This document shows positions 15,025 through 23,459 of a stretch of 64,000 bases of DNA, piece after piece; position 1 is the first letter of the stretch, and every line of letters starts with the position of its first letter. The position numbers were made by a program, and so were the translations under genes. The notes beneath the pieces were generated by a model that did no database searches, was not told where the DNA came from, and saw nothing but the letters and a program-made list of their open reading frames with translations. Source of the stretch: JBFXCS01 sp050181915 (GTDB lineage Bacteria; Actinomycetota; Thermoleophilia; Miltoncostaeales; Miltoncostaeaceae); contig JBFXCS010000001.1 in assembly GCA_050181915.1 (NCBI GenBank), forward strand, positions 930,001 through 994,000, in the 5' to 3' direction.

Positions 15025-15642
15025 ATGGACCCCTCTCCCCCCGACGAGACGCCCGCCGTGGAGCCGGCCGCCGAGGCCGCGGCCGAGCCGGGCACCCAGG
15101 GCTGGCGGCGCTTCCTGCCCAGGCGCCGGCCCGCCGCGCCCGCGGATGGCCCCGCCGCCGAGGCCGCGACCGATGCCGAGGCCGAGCCCGACGCGCCCGG
15201 CGGCGACGCCGAGCCGGAGGGCGCCCTGCCCCACGACGGGGACGGCGCCGCCGCCCTGCGCCGCCGGCGCAAGAAGCTGCTCGCCGGCCGGCAGGAGGCC
15301 GTCTACCACCTGGGCGGCCTCGCCTACGAGCTGCACCGGCGCGACATGCTCGCCGAGGAGGTCCTGAGCCTGCGCGCCGGGGAGGTGGCGGCGCTCGACG
15401 ACAGCGTGCGCGACATCGACGCGCGCCTCGACGCCATCGAGCGCGAGCGGCGCGAGCGGCGCCGGCGCACCGACACCGCCGAGCACGCGGGCAACTGCCT
15501 CGCCTGCCGGGCGCCCTTCCGGGCCGAGGCGCGCTACTGCTGGCAGTGCGGCGCGCAGCTCGTGCCCACCGAGGGCGGCGACGACCAGGTCACGGTGATC
15601 ATCTCGGCGCAGCCGATGGACGCGGACCGCGAGAGCCGTTGA
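15025..15642 (+). CDS. Zinc-ribbon protein with acidic Pro/Ala N-terminus
   Basis: 205 aa from the second ATG (the first, at 15013, overlaps a TACCAT -10-like hexamer). The first 70 residues are low-complexity (Ala/Pro/Glu). Residues 75-150 form a charged helix (RRRRKKLLAGRQEAV ... IERERRERRRR). Near the C-terminus is a four-cysteine zinc ribbon, CLACRAPF ... YCWQCGAQ. Similar zinc-ribbon plus helix proteins are common and unassigned in Thermoleophilia-like genomes. The next gene starts within its stop codon and has a related ribbon, so the two probably act together. Confidence 0.75.
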   Translation: MDPSPPDETPAVEPAAEAAAEPGTQGWRRFLPRRRPAAPADGPAAEAATDAEAEPDAPGGDAEPEGALPHDGDGAAALRRRRKKLLAGRQEAVYHLGGLAYELHRRDMLAEEVLSLRAGEVAALDDSVRDIDARLDAIERERRERRRRTDTAEHAGNCLACRAPFRAEARYCWQCGAQLVPTEGGDDQVTVIISAQPMDADRESR

Positions 15643-16454
15643 GCGACGACGACGTCACCCGGCCGCCCGACGACGCGCACGAGGGCGACGCCGCCGAGCA
15701 GGAGCCGCCCCCGCCCGCCCGCTGCGAGGTGTGCGGCGCCGATCTCGAGCCCGACCAGACCTACTGCCTCGAGTGCGGCTCCCCCACCCCGGCGGCGCCG
15801 CGCCTGGGCCGCGGCGGCCGCGGCGTGGCCGTCCTGGCCGGCGCGATGGCCGTGCTGGGCCTCGGCGCGGGCGCGTTCGCCTACGCCGTGGTGAACGACG
15901 ACGGAGGCGGCGGGGCATCCGGCTCGACCCCCGTCACCGCGATCACCGGCATCCCCGGCCCCAGCACCTCGGTCTCCCCCCCCTTCCCGTCGACCCCCAC
16001 CGGCACCCTGCCGCCGGACACCACCTTCACCATCCCGACCGACACCGGGACGAGCACCGGCTTCCCGACCGTGACGGGCGGCTCCACGACGCCCACCGAC
16101 CCGTCCACGGACACCTCGACCGACGACGTCACCGACACCTCCACGGACGACTTCACCGACACGTCGACCGACGACGCCTCCGACGGCACGTCCGACTGGC
16201 CCTCGGGGACGACCGCCTGGACCGCGATCCTCCGGTCGGCGGGCGACGAGAGCACGGCGCGGCAGTTCGCCGACAAGGCGACGGACGCGGGCGAGGACGC
16301 CGGCGTGCTCCGGTCGTCCGACTACCCCGGCCTGCGGCCCGGCTACTGGGTGGCGTACGCCGGCCAGTTCGATACCCGGGCCGAGGCCGAAGCGCTCGCT
16401 CAGAGCCTGTCCGGCGAGTTCCCGGGCGCCTACGCCCGCCGCATCGAGGGGTAG
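15639..16454 (+). CDS. Zinc-ribbon, single-span protein with external SPOR domain
   Basis: 271 aa starting at TTG, which overlaps the previous stop (TTGA). Order: acidic N-terminus, zinc ribbon CEVCGADL ... YCLECGSP at about residues 27-48, one transmembrane helix at about 65-88, a Thr/Ser/Pro/Asp-rich linker at about 90-190, and a SPOR domain at about 195-270 (WTAILRSAGDESTARQFADK ... GYWVAYAGQFDTRAEAEALA). SPOR domains bind denuded peptidoglycan at division sites. The layout puts the ribbon in the cytoplasm and the SPOR domain at the wall, suggesting a link between an inner partner and septal wall. This is inference from domains only. Confidence 0.85.
   Translation: MSDDDVTRPPDDAHEGDAAEQEPPPPARCEVCGADLEPDQTYCLECGSPTPAAPRLGRGGRGVAVLAGAMAVLGLGAGAFAYAVVNDDGGGGASGSTPVTAITGIPGPSTSVSPPFPSTPTGTLPPDTTFTIPTDTGTSTGFPTVTGGSTTPTDPSTDTSTDDVTDTSTDDFTDTSTDDASDGTSDWPSGTTAWTAILRSAGDESTARQFADKATDAGEDAGVLRSSDYPGLRPGYWVAYAGQFDTRAEAEALAQSLSGEFPGAYARRIEG
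16110..16181 (+). repeat. Three 24-bp tandem repeats coding TDTSTDD
   Basis: Units at 16110, 16134 and 16158 encode D-T-S-T-D-D-x-(T/S) blocks inside the outer linker of the SPOR protein. The low-complexity acidic Ser/Thr linker is a plausible site for length variation or glycosylation. Confidence 0.7.
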
Positions 16455-16489
16455 CGCGCGGCCGGCCGCGCGGCCCCCCGCATGGGGGG
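16455..16489. terminator. Palindrome and hairpin between convergent genes
   Basis: An 18-bp perfect palindrome, CGCGCGGCCGGCCGCGCG (16455-16472), directly follows the SPOR gene stop. It is followed by a CCCCCC-GCAT-GGGGGG hairpin (16474-16489). They lie between the ends of convergent genes and may act as a bidirectional terminator. No T tract is present. Confidence 0.45.
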
Positions 16490-16511
16490 TCCGCGGGCGG
16501 GCCGAGGTCCA

Positions 16512-16712
16512 CTAGTCGACCACGAAGGTCACCGCGAGGGTGACCTGGTACCCCGTGACCTCGCCGTTCTCGACGACGACCTTCTGCTCCTTCACCCAGG
16601 CGCCCTGGATGTTGCGGAGGGTCTCACCGGACTTGGTGATGGCCTCCCGGATGGCGGCCTCGAAGCCCTCCTTCGAGACGGCGCTCAGCTCGATGACCTT
16701 GGCTACCGACAT
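16512..16712 (-). CDS. Dodecin family flavin-binding protein
   Basis: 66 aa, full dodecin length. KVIELSAVSKEGFEAAIREAI and GAWVKEQKVVVENGEVTGYQVTLAVTFVVD are the family pattern (beta-alpha-beta-beta), with the central tryptophan that stacks on flavin. Dodecins form hollow dodecamers that store or buffer flavins or CoA-type ligands in the cytoplasm. An AAAGGGAGA Shine-Dalgarno precedes the ATG. Single-gene transcript. Confidence 0.93.
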   Translation of the reverse strand: MSVAKVIELSAVSKEGFEAAIREAITKSGETLRNIQGAWVKEQKVVVENGEVTGYQVTLAVTFVVD

Positions 16713-16771
16713 TCAGGTCTCCCTTTCGTCCGTTCCGTATGGCGCACGCGGACGATACGTGCCGGGGGCGG

Positions 16772-17842
16772 TCAGAGCCCGAAGCGGGCACCGATCCGGG
16801 TGCGATCGCCCGGCACCACCAGGGTGAGCCGGCCGGTCGCGCGGGCGCTCAGGCGCAGCCGTCCCGCGGAGTCGGCGCGGCCGCGCGCCACGCGCCGTCC
16901 CGCGGCGTCGCGCAGCTCGACCGCCAGGCCGCCGCCGGCCGGCACCAGCCGCCCGGTCACCCGCGTGCGGCCGGACGAGGTCGCGCGCCGCAGGCCGCCG
17001 GCGAAGACCGCTCGGCGCACCGCGCCCGGGTCGCGCACGTCCACCGCGCCGGTCCCGGGTCGCACCTCGAGCCGCAGCGCCACGCTGCGCCGGCCGCGCG
17101 GCAGGGGGATGCGCAGGTCGCGCCAGGCGGCGGCGGCCCGGGCCGTGACCGTCCGGCCGCCCGCGTCGGCGCGCACCACCCCCTCGCCCCGGATGGCGAC
17201 GATGAGGGCGCGCGCTCCCGGGCCGGGGGAGAAGCGGGGCGAGGTGACGGCCAGGTCGTCGACCGGCACGTGGAGGTACGGGGCCCGCGCCGGGCCCGCC
17301 GTCGCCGGGGAGCCGCGCTCGACGGTCCACAGGGGCAGCGGAGCCGTGACCGGGCCCACGCCCAGCACGTCGAGCGAGCCGCCCAGGGCGGGCACCGGGT
17401 CGAGCACGATGCGCACCGTCCGGCCGGCGACCGGGGCCAGGCCCACCCCGTGGGCGCGCGCCGCCGCGGCCGGCTCGATCGAGCCCAGCAGCACGTCCGC
17501 GCCGCCGTCCTCGGGGCGGGCCAGCACGTCGAGCGTGGCCGCGAGGGCCGGCGAGCGCGCCGTGACGGTGAGCAGCTGGGCGTCGCCCGGCACCGCGAAG
17601 GGCGACGACACGATGCTCGTGTCGCCCGCCAGGCGCACGCCTCGGGGCTGCGGCAGCGGCGGCGACGTGCCGGCCACCGTCCAGCCGTCGAGGCCGGCCG
17701 TGAAGGCCCCGTTCGGCGGGCCCGGCGCCAGCGGCGGGGCGGCGCGCAGCGGCACCCCCGGCGGTCCGCTCACCGCGGGGATCGCCGCGGCGGGCGCGGC
17801 GGCGACCAGGGCGACGGCGAGGGCGAGCAGCGGGCGGCGCAC
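16772..17842 (-). CDS. Secreted beta-rich protein of unknown function
   Basis: 356 aa from a GTG chosen because it is directly followed by a signal peptide (RRPLLALAVALVAAAPAAA). The mature part has repeated carbohydrate-binding or jelly-roll-like strands (NGAFTAGLDGWTVAGTSPPL resembles the opening of CBM-type modules), and a C-terminal sandwich (GRRVARGRADSAGRLRLSA). No catalytic motif or cysteine pair stands out. It is divergent from hyuA, with 28 bp between the starts. Codon use matches its neighbours. Confidence 0.65.
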   Translation of the reverse strand: MRRPLLALAVALVAAAPAAAIPAVSGPPGVPLRAAPPLAPGPPNGAFTAGLDGWTVAGTSPPLPQPRGVRLAGDTSIVSSPFAVPGDAQLLTVTARSPALAATLDVLARPEDGGADVLLGSIEPAAAARAHGVGLAPVAGRTVRIVLDPVPALGGSLDVLGVGPVTAPLPLWTVERGSPATAGPARAPYLHVPVDDLAVTSPRFSPGPGARALIVAIRGEGVVRADAGGRTVTARAAAAWRDLRIPLPRGRRSVALRLEVRPGTGAVDVRDPGAVRRAVFAGGLRRATSSGRTRVTGRLVPAGGGLAVELRDAAGRRVARGRADSAGRLRLSARATGRLTLVVPGDRTRIGARFGL

Positions 17843-17856
17843 GGGGGACTCCGGGG

Positions 17857-17862
17857 TAGAGT
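17857..17862 (+). promoter_or_regulatory. Candidate -10 element for hyuA
   Basis: TAGAGT ends 8 nt before the hyuA ATG; no Shine-Dalgarno is seen. Confidence 0.4.
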
Positions 17863-17870
17863 GCGGCCGG

Positions 17871-19787
17871 ATGATAGAGCCCGCCCCCGCGCCCCCCGAA
17901 GGAGCCCTGGTGGGCGTGGACGTGGGCGGCACCTTCACCGACGCCGTGGTGGTGAGCGGCGGGCGCGTCGTGACGGCCAAGGTGCCCACGACGCCCGACG
18001 ACCAGAGCGAGGGCGTCATCGCCGCGGTGACGGCCGCGCTGCGGCGCGCGGGCATCGAGCCGCGGCGGGTCGCCCGCTTCGGCCACGGCATGACCGTGGG
18101 CACGAACGCGCTGCTGGAGGGCCGGGGCGCCCCGACCTCGCTGGTGACCACCGAGGGCTTCGGGGACGTGCTGGAGCTGCGCCGCCAGGACCGCGCCCAC
18201 CTGTACCGGCTCGACGCCCATCACCCGCCGCCGCTCGTCCCCGCCGCGCGCCGCCACGAGGTGCGCGAGCGGTGCGGCCCCGACGGGGTGCTCACGCCGC
18301 TCGACGAGGCATCGCTGGCCGCCGCGGTGGAGGCGGTCCGCGCCGACGGCTCACAGGCCGTCGCGGTGGGCCTGCTGTTCTCGTTCGCCCACCCCGATCA
18401 CGAGCGCCGCGTGGCGGCCGCCCTGCGCGAGACGCTGCCCGGCGTGCACGTCAGCGCCTCGTGCGAGGTGCTGCCCGAGATCCGCGAGTACGAGCGCATC
18501 TCGACCACGGTGGTCGACGCCTACCTCACGCCGGTGCTGCGCGCCTACCTCGAGCGCCTGGCCGCCCGCTCGGCCCGGGCGGGCCTCCCCGCCCCGTCGA
18601 TCATGCAGTCGAGCGGCGGCGTGCTGCCCATCGCCGACTCGGCCGAGCACGCCGCCTGGACCGTGCTGAGCGGCCCCGCCGGCGGGGTGATCGGCGCGGC
18701 GCGCCTGGCGGACGCCGCCGCCGTGCCCCTGGCGCTCACCTTCGACATGGGCGGCACCTCGTGCGACGTCGCGCTGGTGCGCGACGGGGCCCCGGCGCGC
18801 ACCGCGGGGACGGTCATCGCCGGGCACCCCCTGCACCTGCCCATGCTGGACGTGGCGACGGTGTCGGCGGGGGGCGGCAGCATCGCCTGGGCCGACTCGG
18901 GCGGGGCGCTGCGGGTGGGCCCGCGCTCGGCCGGCGCCCGGCCGGGGCCGGCGGCATACGGCGCCGGCGGCACGGAGCCCACCGTCACCGACGCCAACGT
19001 CGTGCTGGGCCGGCTGCCCCTGGACGGCGCGCTGGGCGGCAGCATCCGCCTCGACGCGGACGCCGCCGCCGCCGCCGTGGGACGGCTGGCGCGCGCGCTG
19101 GACATGGGCCTCGACGACTGCGCCGCGGGCATCGTCACCGTCGCCGTGCAGGAGATGGTGCGCGCCCTGCGCCTGGTGAGCGTGGAGCGCGGCGAGGACC
19201 CCCGCGACGCGGTGCTCGTCGCCTTCGGCGGCGCGGGGCCGCTGCACGCCTGCCCGGTGGCCGACGAGCTGGGCGTGCGCCGCGTGCTGGCCCCGCCGGC
19301 CGCCGGGGTGCTGTGCGCCCTGGGGCTGGTGCAGGCCGGCGAGCGCCGCGACTACGTGCAGACCGTCCTCGCGCCGGTGGGAGAGGGGCGCCTGGCTGGC
19401 CTGCTGGCGCCGCTCGACGAGCGGGCCGCGGCCGAGCTGCCGGACGCGCCCCGGCGCGCCGCCGCCGACTGCCGCTACGCCGGCCAGAGCCACTCGCTGA
19501 CGATCGACTGGGACCCCTCCGCCGACGAGGACGCCCTGGCGCGGGCCTTCCACGAGGCCCACCGCGTCCGCTACGGCGACGCCGACCCCGGCCGGCCCGT
19601 CGAGGCGGTGTCGCTGCGCCTCTCCGCCGAGCGGCCCGGGGCCGATCCCGAGATGCCCCTCGGCGAGCCCGGCCCGGAGATCCGCGGGCCGGCGGTGATC
19701 CCGATGGACGGCGCCACCTGCTGGGTCGGCGAGGGCTGGACCGCCCGGGCCGACGCCCGCGGCACGATCGTGATGGAGCGGCCGTGA
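17871..19787 (+). CDS. hyuA: Hydantoinase/oxoprolinase subunit A (HyuA family)
   Basis: 638 aa. The N-terminal ASKHA fold begins with LVGVDVGGTFTDAVV (phosphate-1 loop of an ATP-using hydantoinase/oxoprolinase). The centre has MQSSGGVLPI, LSGPAGGVIGAA and TFDMGGTSCDVALV, and FGGAGPLHACPVADELG follows near residue 450. Together with HyuB it forms an ATP-dependent amidohydrolase acting on hydantoins, 5-oxoproline or related cyclic amides; some relatives are acetone carboxylases. The exact substrate cannot be read. The stop overlaps the hyuB start as GTGA. Confidence 0.92.
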   Translation: MIEPAPAPPEGALVGVDVGGTFTDAVVVSGGRVVTAKVPTTPDDQSEGVIAAVTAALRRAGIEPRRVARFGHGMTVGTNALLEGRGAPTSLVTTEGFGDVLELRRQDRAHLYRLDAHHPPPLVPAARRHEVRERCGPDGVLTPLDEASLAAAVEAVRADGSQAVAVGLLFSFAHPDHERRVAAALRETLPGVHVSASCEVLPEIREYERISTTVVDAYLTPVLRAYLERLAARSARAGLPAPSIMQSSGGVLPIADSAEHAAWTVLSGPAGGVIGAARLADAAAVPLALTFDMGGTSCDVALVRDGAPARTAGTVIAGHPLHLPMLDVATVSAGGGSIAWADSGGALRVGPRSAGARPGPAAYGAGGTEPTVTDANVVLGRLPLDGALGGSIRLDADAAAAAVGRLARALDMGLDDCAAGIVTVAVQEMVRALRLVSVERGEDPRDAVLVAFGGAGPLHACPVADELGVRRVLAPPAAGVLCALGLVQAGERRDYVQTVLAPVGEGRLAGLLAPLDERAAAELPDAPRRAAADCRYAGQSHSLTIDWDPSADEDALARAFHEAHRVRYGDADPGRPVEAVSLRLSAERPGADPEMPLGEPGPEIRGPAVIPMDGATCWVGEGWTARADARGTIVMERP

Positions 19788-21325
19788 GCGACGCGGCGGC
19801 CATGGACCCGGTGACCCTGCAGGTGATGGCGAACGCCCTGCGCGCGGTGGCCGAGGAGATGGGGGCGTCGCTCATCCGCAGCGCCTTCAGCCCCAACATC
19901 AAGGAGCGCCGCGACTGCAGCACCGCCCTGTTCGACGCGCGGGGGCGGATGGTGGTGCAGTCGGCGTCGATCCCGGTCCACCTGGGGGCGATGCCCGAGG
20001 CCGTCGCGGCAGCGCGGGCGCGCGGGGCGGCGCCGGGCGAGGTGTGGCTGGTGAACGACCCCTACCGCGGCGGCACCCACCTGCCCGACCTCACCATGAT
20101 CAACGCGCTGGCGCTCGACGGCGAGGTCGCCGCCTACGCGGTCACCCGCGCCCACCACGCCGACGTGGGCGGCATGGCCCCGGGATCGATGCCGGCGGGC
20201 TCGCGCGAGCTCATCCAGGAGGGCATCGTCATCCCGCCGGTGCGGCTCTCCGTCGGCGGGGAGGCGGTGCCCGACGTGCTGGCGCTGCTGCTCGCCAACA
20301 CCCGCACGCCCGGCGAGCGCGAGGGCGACCTGCGCGCCCAGCTGGCCGCGCACCGCCTGGCCGAGCGGCGCCTCGCCGAGGTCGCCGGCCGCCACGGCGC
20401 CGGGACGGTGCGCGCCGCCTTCGACGCGCTGCTGGCCTACGCCGAGCGGCGCACGCGCGCCGCGATCGCGCAGATGCCGGACGGCCGCTACGCGGCGGCC
20501 GAGGCCCTGGAGGGCGACGGGGTGAGCGACGACGACCTCTGGATCCGCGTGGCCGTGACCGTCGCGGGCGACGCGATGACGGTCGACTTCACCGGCACCG
20601 ACGACGCCGGCCCGGGCAACTGCAACTGCCCGCCGGCGGTGACGCGCTCGGCGGTCTACTTCGTGGTGCGCAGCGTCACCGACCCGGACATCCCGGCCTC
20701 GGCGGGCGCCTTCGCCCCCGTCCGGGTGATCGCCCCCGAGGGCTCGCTGGTGAACGCCTCGCCGCCCCACGCCGTGGCGGGCGGCAACGTCGAGACCTCC
20801 AGCCGCATCGTCGACGCCGTCACCGCGGCGCTCGGCCGGGCGCTCGACGTGCCCGCCCAGGGCCAGGGGACGATGAACAACCTCACCATCGGCGGGCCCG
20901 GCTTCACCTACTACGAGACGATCGGCGGCGGCCAGGGCGCCTCGTCGCGGGCCGACGGCCCCAGCGGCGTGCACGTCGCGATGAGCAACACGCTCAACAC
21001 CCCGGTCGAGGCGCTCGAGACCGCCTACCCGCTGCGGGTGGAGGAGTACCGCCTGCGCCGCGGCTCGGGCGGCGACGGCGCCCGCCGCGGGGGCGACGGC
21101 GTGGTGCGCCGGGTGCGGGCGCTCGTGGACGCCGAGGCCTCGGTCATCGCCGAGCGCCGCCGGCGCGGGCCGGCCGGGCGCGAGGGCGGCGGCGACGGCC
21201 GCCCGGGGCGGACGACGCTGAACGGCGAGGAGCTGCCCGCCAAGTGGCGCGGCGCGCTGCGCGCCGGCGACGTGCTGGGCATCGAGACCCCCGGCGGCGG
21301 GGGCCACGGGCGCCCCGGTTCCTAG
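19784..21325 (+). CDS. hyuB: Hydantoinase/oxoprolinase subunit B (HyuB family)
   Basis: 513 aa, normal length for HyuB. The pattern DPVTLQVMANALRAVAEEMG at the N-terminus, NDPYRGGTHLPDLTMI, ARAHHADVGG-like RAHHADVGGMAPGSMP and the C-terminal GGGGHGRP are standard family blocks. It is translated from a GTG overlapping the hyuA stop, supporting a 1:1 complex. Its last four bases overlap the convergent LytR_C gene. No transporter or racemase gene is adjacent to hint at the substrate. Confidence 0.92.
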   Translation: MSDAAAMDPVTLQVMANALRAVAEEMGASLIRSAFSPNIKERRDCSTALFDARGRMVVQSASIPVHLGAMPEAVAAARARGAAPGEVWLVNDPYRGGTHLPDLTMINALALDGEVAAYAVTRAHHADVGGMAPGSMPAGSRELIQEGIVIPPVRLSVGGEAVPDVLALLLANTRTPGEREGDLRAQLAAHRLAERRLAEVAGRHGAGTVRAAFDALLAYAERRTRAAIAQMPDGRYAAAEALEGDGVSDDDLWIRVAVTVAGDAMTVDFTGTDDAGPGNCNCPPAVTRSAVYFVVRSVTDPDIPASAGAFAPVRVIAPEGSLVNASPPHAVAGGNVETSSRIVDAVTAALGRALDVPAQGQGTMNNLTIGGPGFTYYETIGGGQGASSRADGPSGVHVAMSNTLNTPVEALETAYPLRVEEYRLRRGSGGDGARRGGDGVVRRVRALVDAEASVIAERRRRGPAGREGGGDGRPGRTTLNGEELPAKWRGALRAGDVLGIETPGGGGHGRPGS

Positions 21326-22089
21326 GGCGTCGTGGTGGTGCCGGTGCCGGTGGCGTTCGCGAGGTCCTCGCCCAGGATCACGACGACCCCGTCGCCGCCG
21401 ACCTGGTCCTGGGTGATCCCGTCCGCCACGGCCGCCTTCTTGATGCTCAGGACGCTCGCGATGTAGCGCGCCGCGTCGCGGTTGCCGCGGAACCATATGA
21501 CGACCGACTCGGCGCGGCCCTTCTCGGCATCCGGCGCGTCGTCGGTGTCGACGTTGGTGAAGCCCTCGCCCATGATCCGGGTGGCGGTCTCGCCGGCGAA
21601 GCCGTTGCGCTCGGTCGCGTTCCACACCATCACCGCCACGGCCGAGGGATCGGAGGGCGCGGGGGGGTCGGCGGGCACCAGCGACTCGTCGGAGGGCTCG
21701 GGGGGGTTGCCGGTCGTCCCCGCCTGGGTCGTGGCCTGCTCGGTGGTGGCGCCGCCGGCGGCCGTGCCCCCGTCGCCGTCGTCGCGGATGAACAGGTACC
21801 AGACGCCGCCGATCGCGGCGACCAGCACCAGGGCGCTGGCCAGCACGACCAGGCCAGTGCGCAGCTCGCCGCGGAGCCCGCCGGTGCCGCCCTCCGAGAT
21901 CTTCTGGCGCGCCTGCAGCTCCGCGATGCGCTGCAGGGGCGCATCCTCGGCGGCGTCGCCGGTGCTGGCGAGACGGTCCTCCAGCCGGCGGATCGCCCGC
22001 CCCTGCCGGATCGCGACCACGATGACGGCGACGACTCCGAACAGGGCGAGGATCGCCGCTGACGGAGTGACGAGATCGAGCCAATCCAC
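21322..22089 (-). CDS. Membrane protein with C-terminal LytR_C domain
   Basis: 255 aa. There are two predicted transmembrane helices: residues about 8-27 and about 80-102, separated by a charged helical loop. A Thr/Pro-rich linker follows, then a LytR_C-like domain at about 155-240 (VAVMVWNATERNGFAGETATRI ... KAAVADGITQDQVGGDGVVVILGED). LytR_C domains accompany LytR-CpsA-Psr wall ligases but also occur alone on the outer face. The GTG start has TAGCGT 8 nt upstream. Confidence 0.8.
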   Translation of the reverse strand: MDWLDLVTPSAAILALFGVVAVIVVAIRQGRAIRRLEDRLASTGDAAEDAPLQRIAELQARQKISEGGTGGLRGELRTGLVVLASALVLVAAIGGVWYLFIRDDGDGGTAAGGATTEQATTQAGTTGNPPEPSDESLVPADPPAPSDPSAVAVMVWNATERNGFAGETATRIMGEGFTNVDTDDAPDAEKGRAESVVIWFRGNRDAARYIASVLSIKKAAVADGITQDQVGGDGVVVILGEDLANATGTGTTTTP

Positions 22090-22097
22090 GGCGCGCC

Positions 22098-22103
22098 ACG
22101 CTA
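22098..22103 (-). promoter_or_regulatory. Candidate -10 element for the LytR_C gene
   Basis: TAGCGT ends 8 nt before the GTG start, without a Shine-Dalgarno. Confidence 0.4.
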
Positions 22104-22153
22104 GCAGGTGGCCCCGCCGTCTCGGGCGATCCCGGGCGGCTCCGAGACCATCC

Positions 22154-22756
22154 TCACGCCGTGGTGGACGTCTCCCGGCGCAGGTGGTACCAGCGGAACT
22201 CGGCGTCCCGCAGGGGCCCGCCGCCCTGCCCGGGCGACTCGGCCGTGTCGGCCATCGACCACCCCTCCGCGAACAGGGCCGCGAGGGCGGCGCCGTCGAT
22301 GCCCTTCGGACCGATGCCGCGGCGCGGCAATGCCGCGAGCACGACGAGCCGGGCTCCCTCCCGCGTGCGGGACGTCACCCAGGACGCGAACGCCCCCTGC
22401 CCGGCGGCGGAGAGGCCGTGCAGGCAGCCAACGTCCATCACCAGGTCGAAGGAGCCGTCCGGGACGACCGCGCCGAGTCGCGTGACGTCGCCTCTCACGA
22501 ACGAGACGCGGTCCGACACGCCCGCCTCCACCGCCCGGGCACGGGCCGCCCGCAGCGGTCTCTCGACCGAGTCGACACCGATCACGGTCCAGCCGGCCCG
22601 CGCCGCCAGCACCGAGTGGCGCCCCGTGCCGCACCCTGCGTCCAGCGCCCGGCCGGGCGGCAGCTCATCGAGCAGGCCGGGCAGCGGCCCCAGGCTCGTG
22701 GTCCGCTCCCACGGCGTGAAGCCGATGCGGTACAGCAGGGGGTACGGGGTGGGCAT
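22154..22756 (-). CDS. Class I SAM-dependent methyltransferase
   Basis: 200 aa from the ATG behind AGAGGAGG. SAM-binding motif I is ALDAGCGTGRHSVLAA (about residues 37-52), with the acidic residue in VIGVDSVERPL and motif II DLVMDVGCLHGL. It resembles small TehB/UbiE-like methyltransferases; the conserved cysteine after motif II is of interest. It is divergent from a TetR regulator with a palindrome between the starts, so it is probably the regulated target. Substrate unknown; a xenobiotic or small hydrophobic molecule is plausible for a TetR-controlled gene. Confidence 0.88.
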   Translation of the reverse strand: MPTPYPLLYRIGFTPWERTTSLGPLPGLLDELPPGRALDAGCGTGRHSVLAARAGWTVIGVDSVERPLRAARARAVEAGVSDRVSFVRGDVTRLGAVVPDGSFDLVMDVGCLHGLSAAGQGAFASWVTSRTREGARLVVLAALPRRGIGPKGIDGAALAALFAEGWSMADTAESPGQGGGPLRDAEFRWYHLRRETSTTA

Positions 22757-22787
22757 TCGGGGCCTCCTCTGCAGTAGCGATACGCTT

Positions 22788-22806
22788 AATGCAGCAATAC
22801 TGCATT
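22788..22806. promoter_or_regulatory. Palindromic operator between methyltransferase and tetR
   Basis: AATGCAG-CAATA-CTGCATT is a perfect 7-bp inverted repeat in an AT-rich patch of otherwise GC-rich DNA. It is centred in the divergent intergenic region and covers where the -35 of the tetR promoter would lie. It is a likely binding site of the TetR protein itself. Confidence 0.65.
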
Positions 22807-22817
22807 GGGTGCGCTGA

Positions 22818-22823
22818 TACTGT
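22818..22823 (+). promoter_or_regulatory. Candidate -10 element for tetR
   Basis: TACTGT ends 6 nt before the GTG start; no Shine-Dalgarno is seen. Confidence 0.4.
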
Positions 22824-22829
22824 TCTGAC

Positions 22830-23438
22830 GTGGTCGGCGCTGTCAACCCCCCGCTCACCTACCGGCAGCAGCAGGCGCAGGCGACGCGGGACCGCATCGC
22901 CGCCGCGGCGCGGCGGCTGTTCGCCGCCCAGGGCTACCGGATGACCACCATGGCGGCGATCGCCGAGGAGGCCGGCGTCGCCCCGCGGACCGTCTACTCC
23001 GCGTTCGGCGCCAAACGGGAGATCCTCTCCGCGATCTGCGAGAGGTGGCTGGAGGACGCCCACGCGCGGGAGATCGTCCAGGGGGCGGTGGAGGACCCCG
23101 ATCCCGTCGCGACGGTGGGCCTCGCCGCCCGTTTCCTGCGGTCGCTGTTCGAGACCGGGTACGACGTGATGCGGCTGTTCGAGGCCGCGATGGCGGAGGA
23201 CGCGCAGACGCGGGCTCTGCTGCGCGCGAAGCTCGACGGACGCAACTCCGTCCTGAACCGCATCGTCGCCTCCCTCGGCGACGCGCTCGCGCTCCCGCTC
23301 GCCGAAGGCCAGGCGATCTACCGTGCCCTCGCCGCCGTCGGCGTCTACCAGGAGCTGGTCGTCGAGTCCGGCTGGACCATCGACGCCTACGAGCGATGGC
23401 TCGCCGCAGAGCTGAGCCGCCAGCTGCTGGGGCCGTAG
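22830..23438 (+). CDS. TetR/AcrR family transcriptional regulator
   Basis: 202 aa. The N-terminal helix-turn-helix is at about residues 14-60 (RDRIAAAARRLFAAQGYRMT, then IAEEAGVAPRTVYSAFGAKR), typical TetR. The C-terminal helical ligand domain has no motif that identifies the effector. The start is GTG. It probably represses itself and the divergent methyltransferase through the operator at 22788-22806. Confidence 0.92.
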   Translation: MVGAVNPPLTYRQQQAQATRDRIAAAARRLFAAQGYRMTTMAAIAEEAGVAPRTVYSAFGAKREILSAICERWLEDAHAREIVQGAVEDPDPVATVGLAARFLRSLFETGYDVMRLFEAAMAEDAQTRALLRAKLDGRNSVLNRIVASLGDALALPLAEGQAIYRALAAVGVYQELVVESGWTIDAYERWLAAELSRQLLGP

Positions 23439-23459
23439 GCCGCCGCAGCGCGCCGGGCC

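Noticed and set aside
16455..16489. Replication origin or recombination site at the GC palindrome
   Set aside because: Position just after a stop codon between convergent genes and the lack of AT-rich or DnaA-box sequence fit a terminator better.
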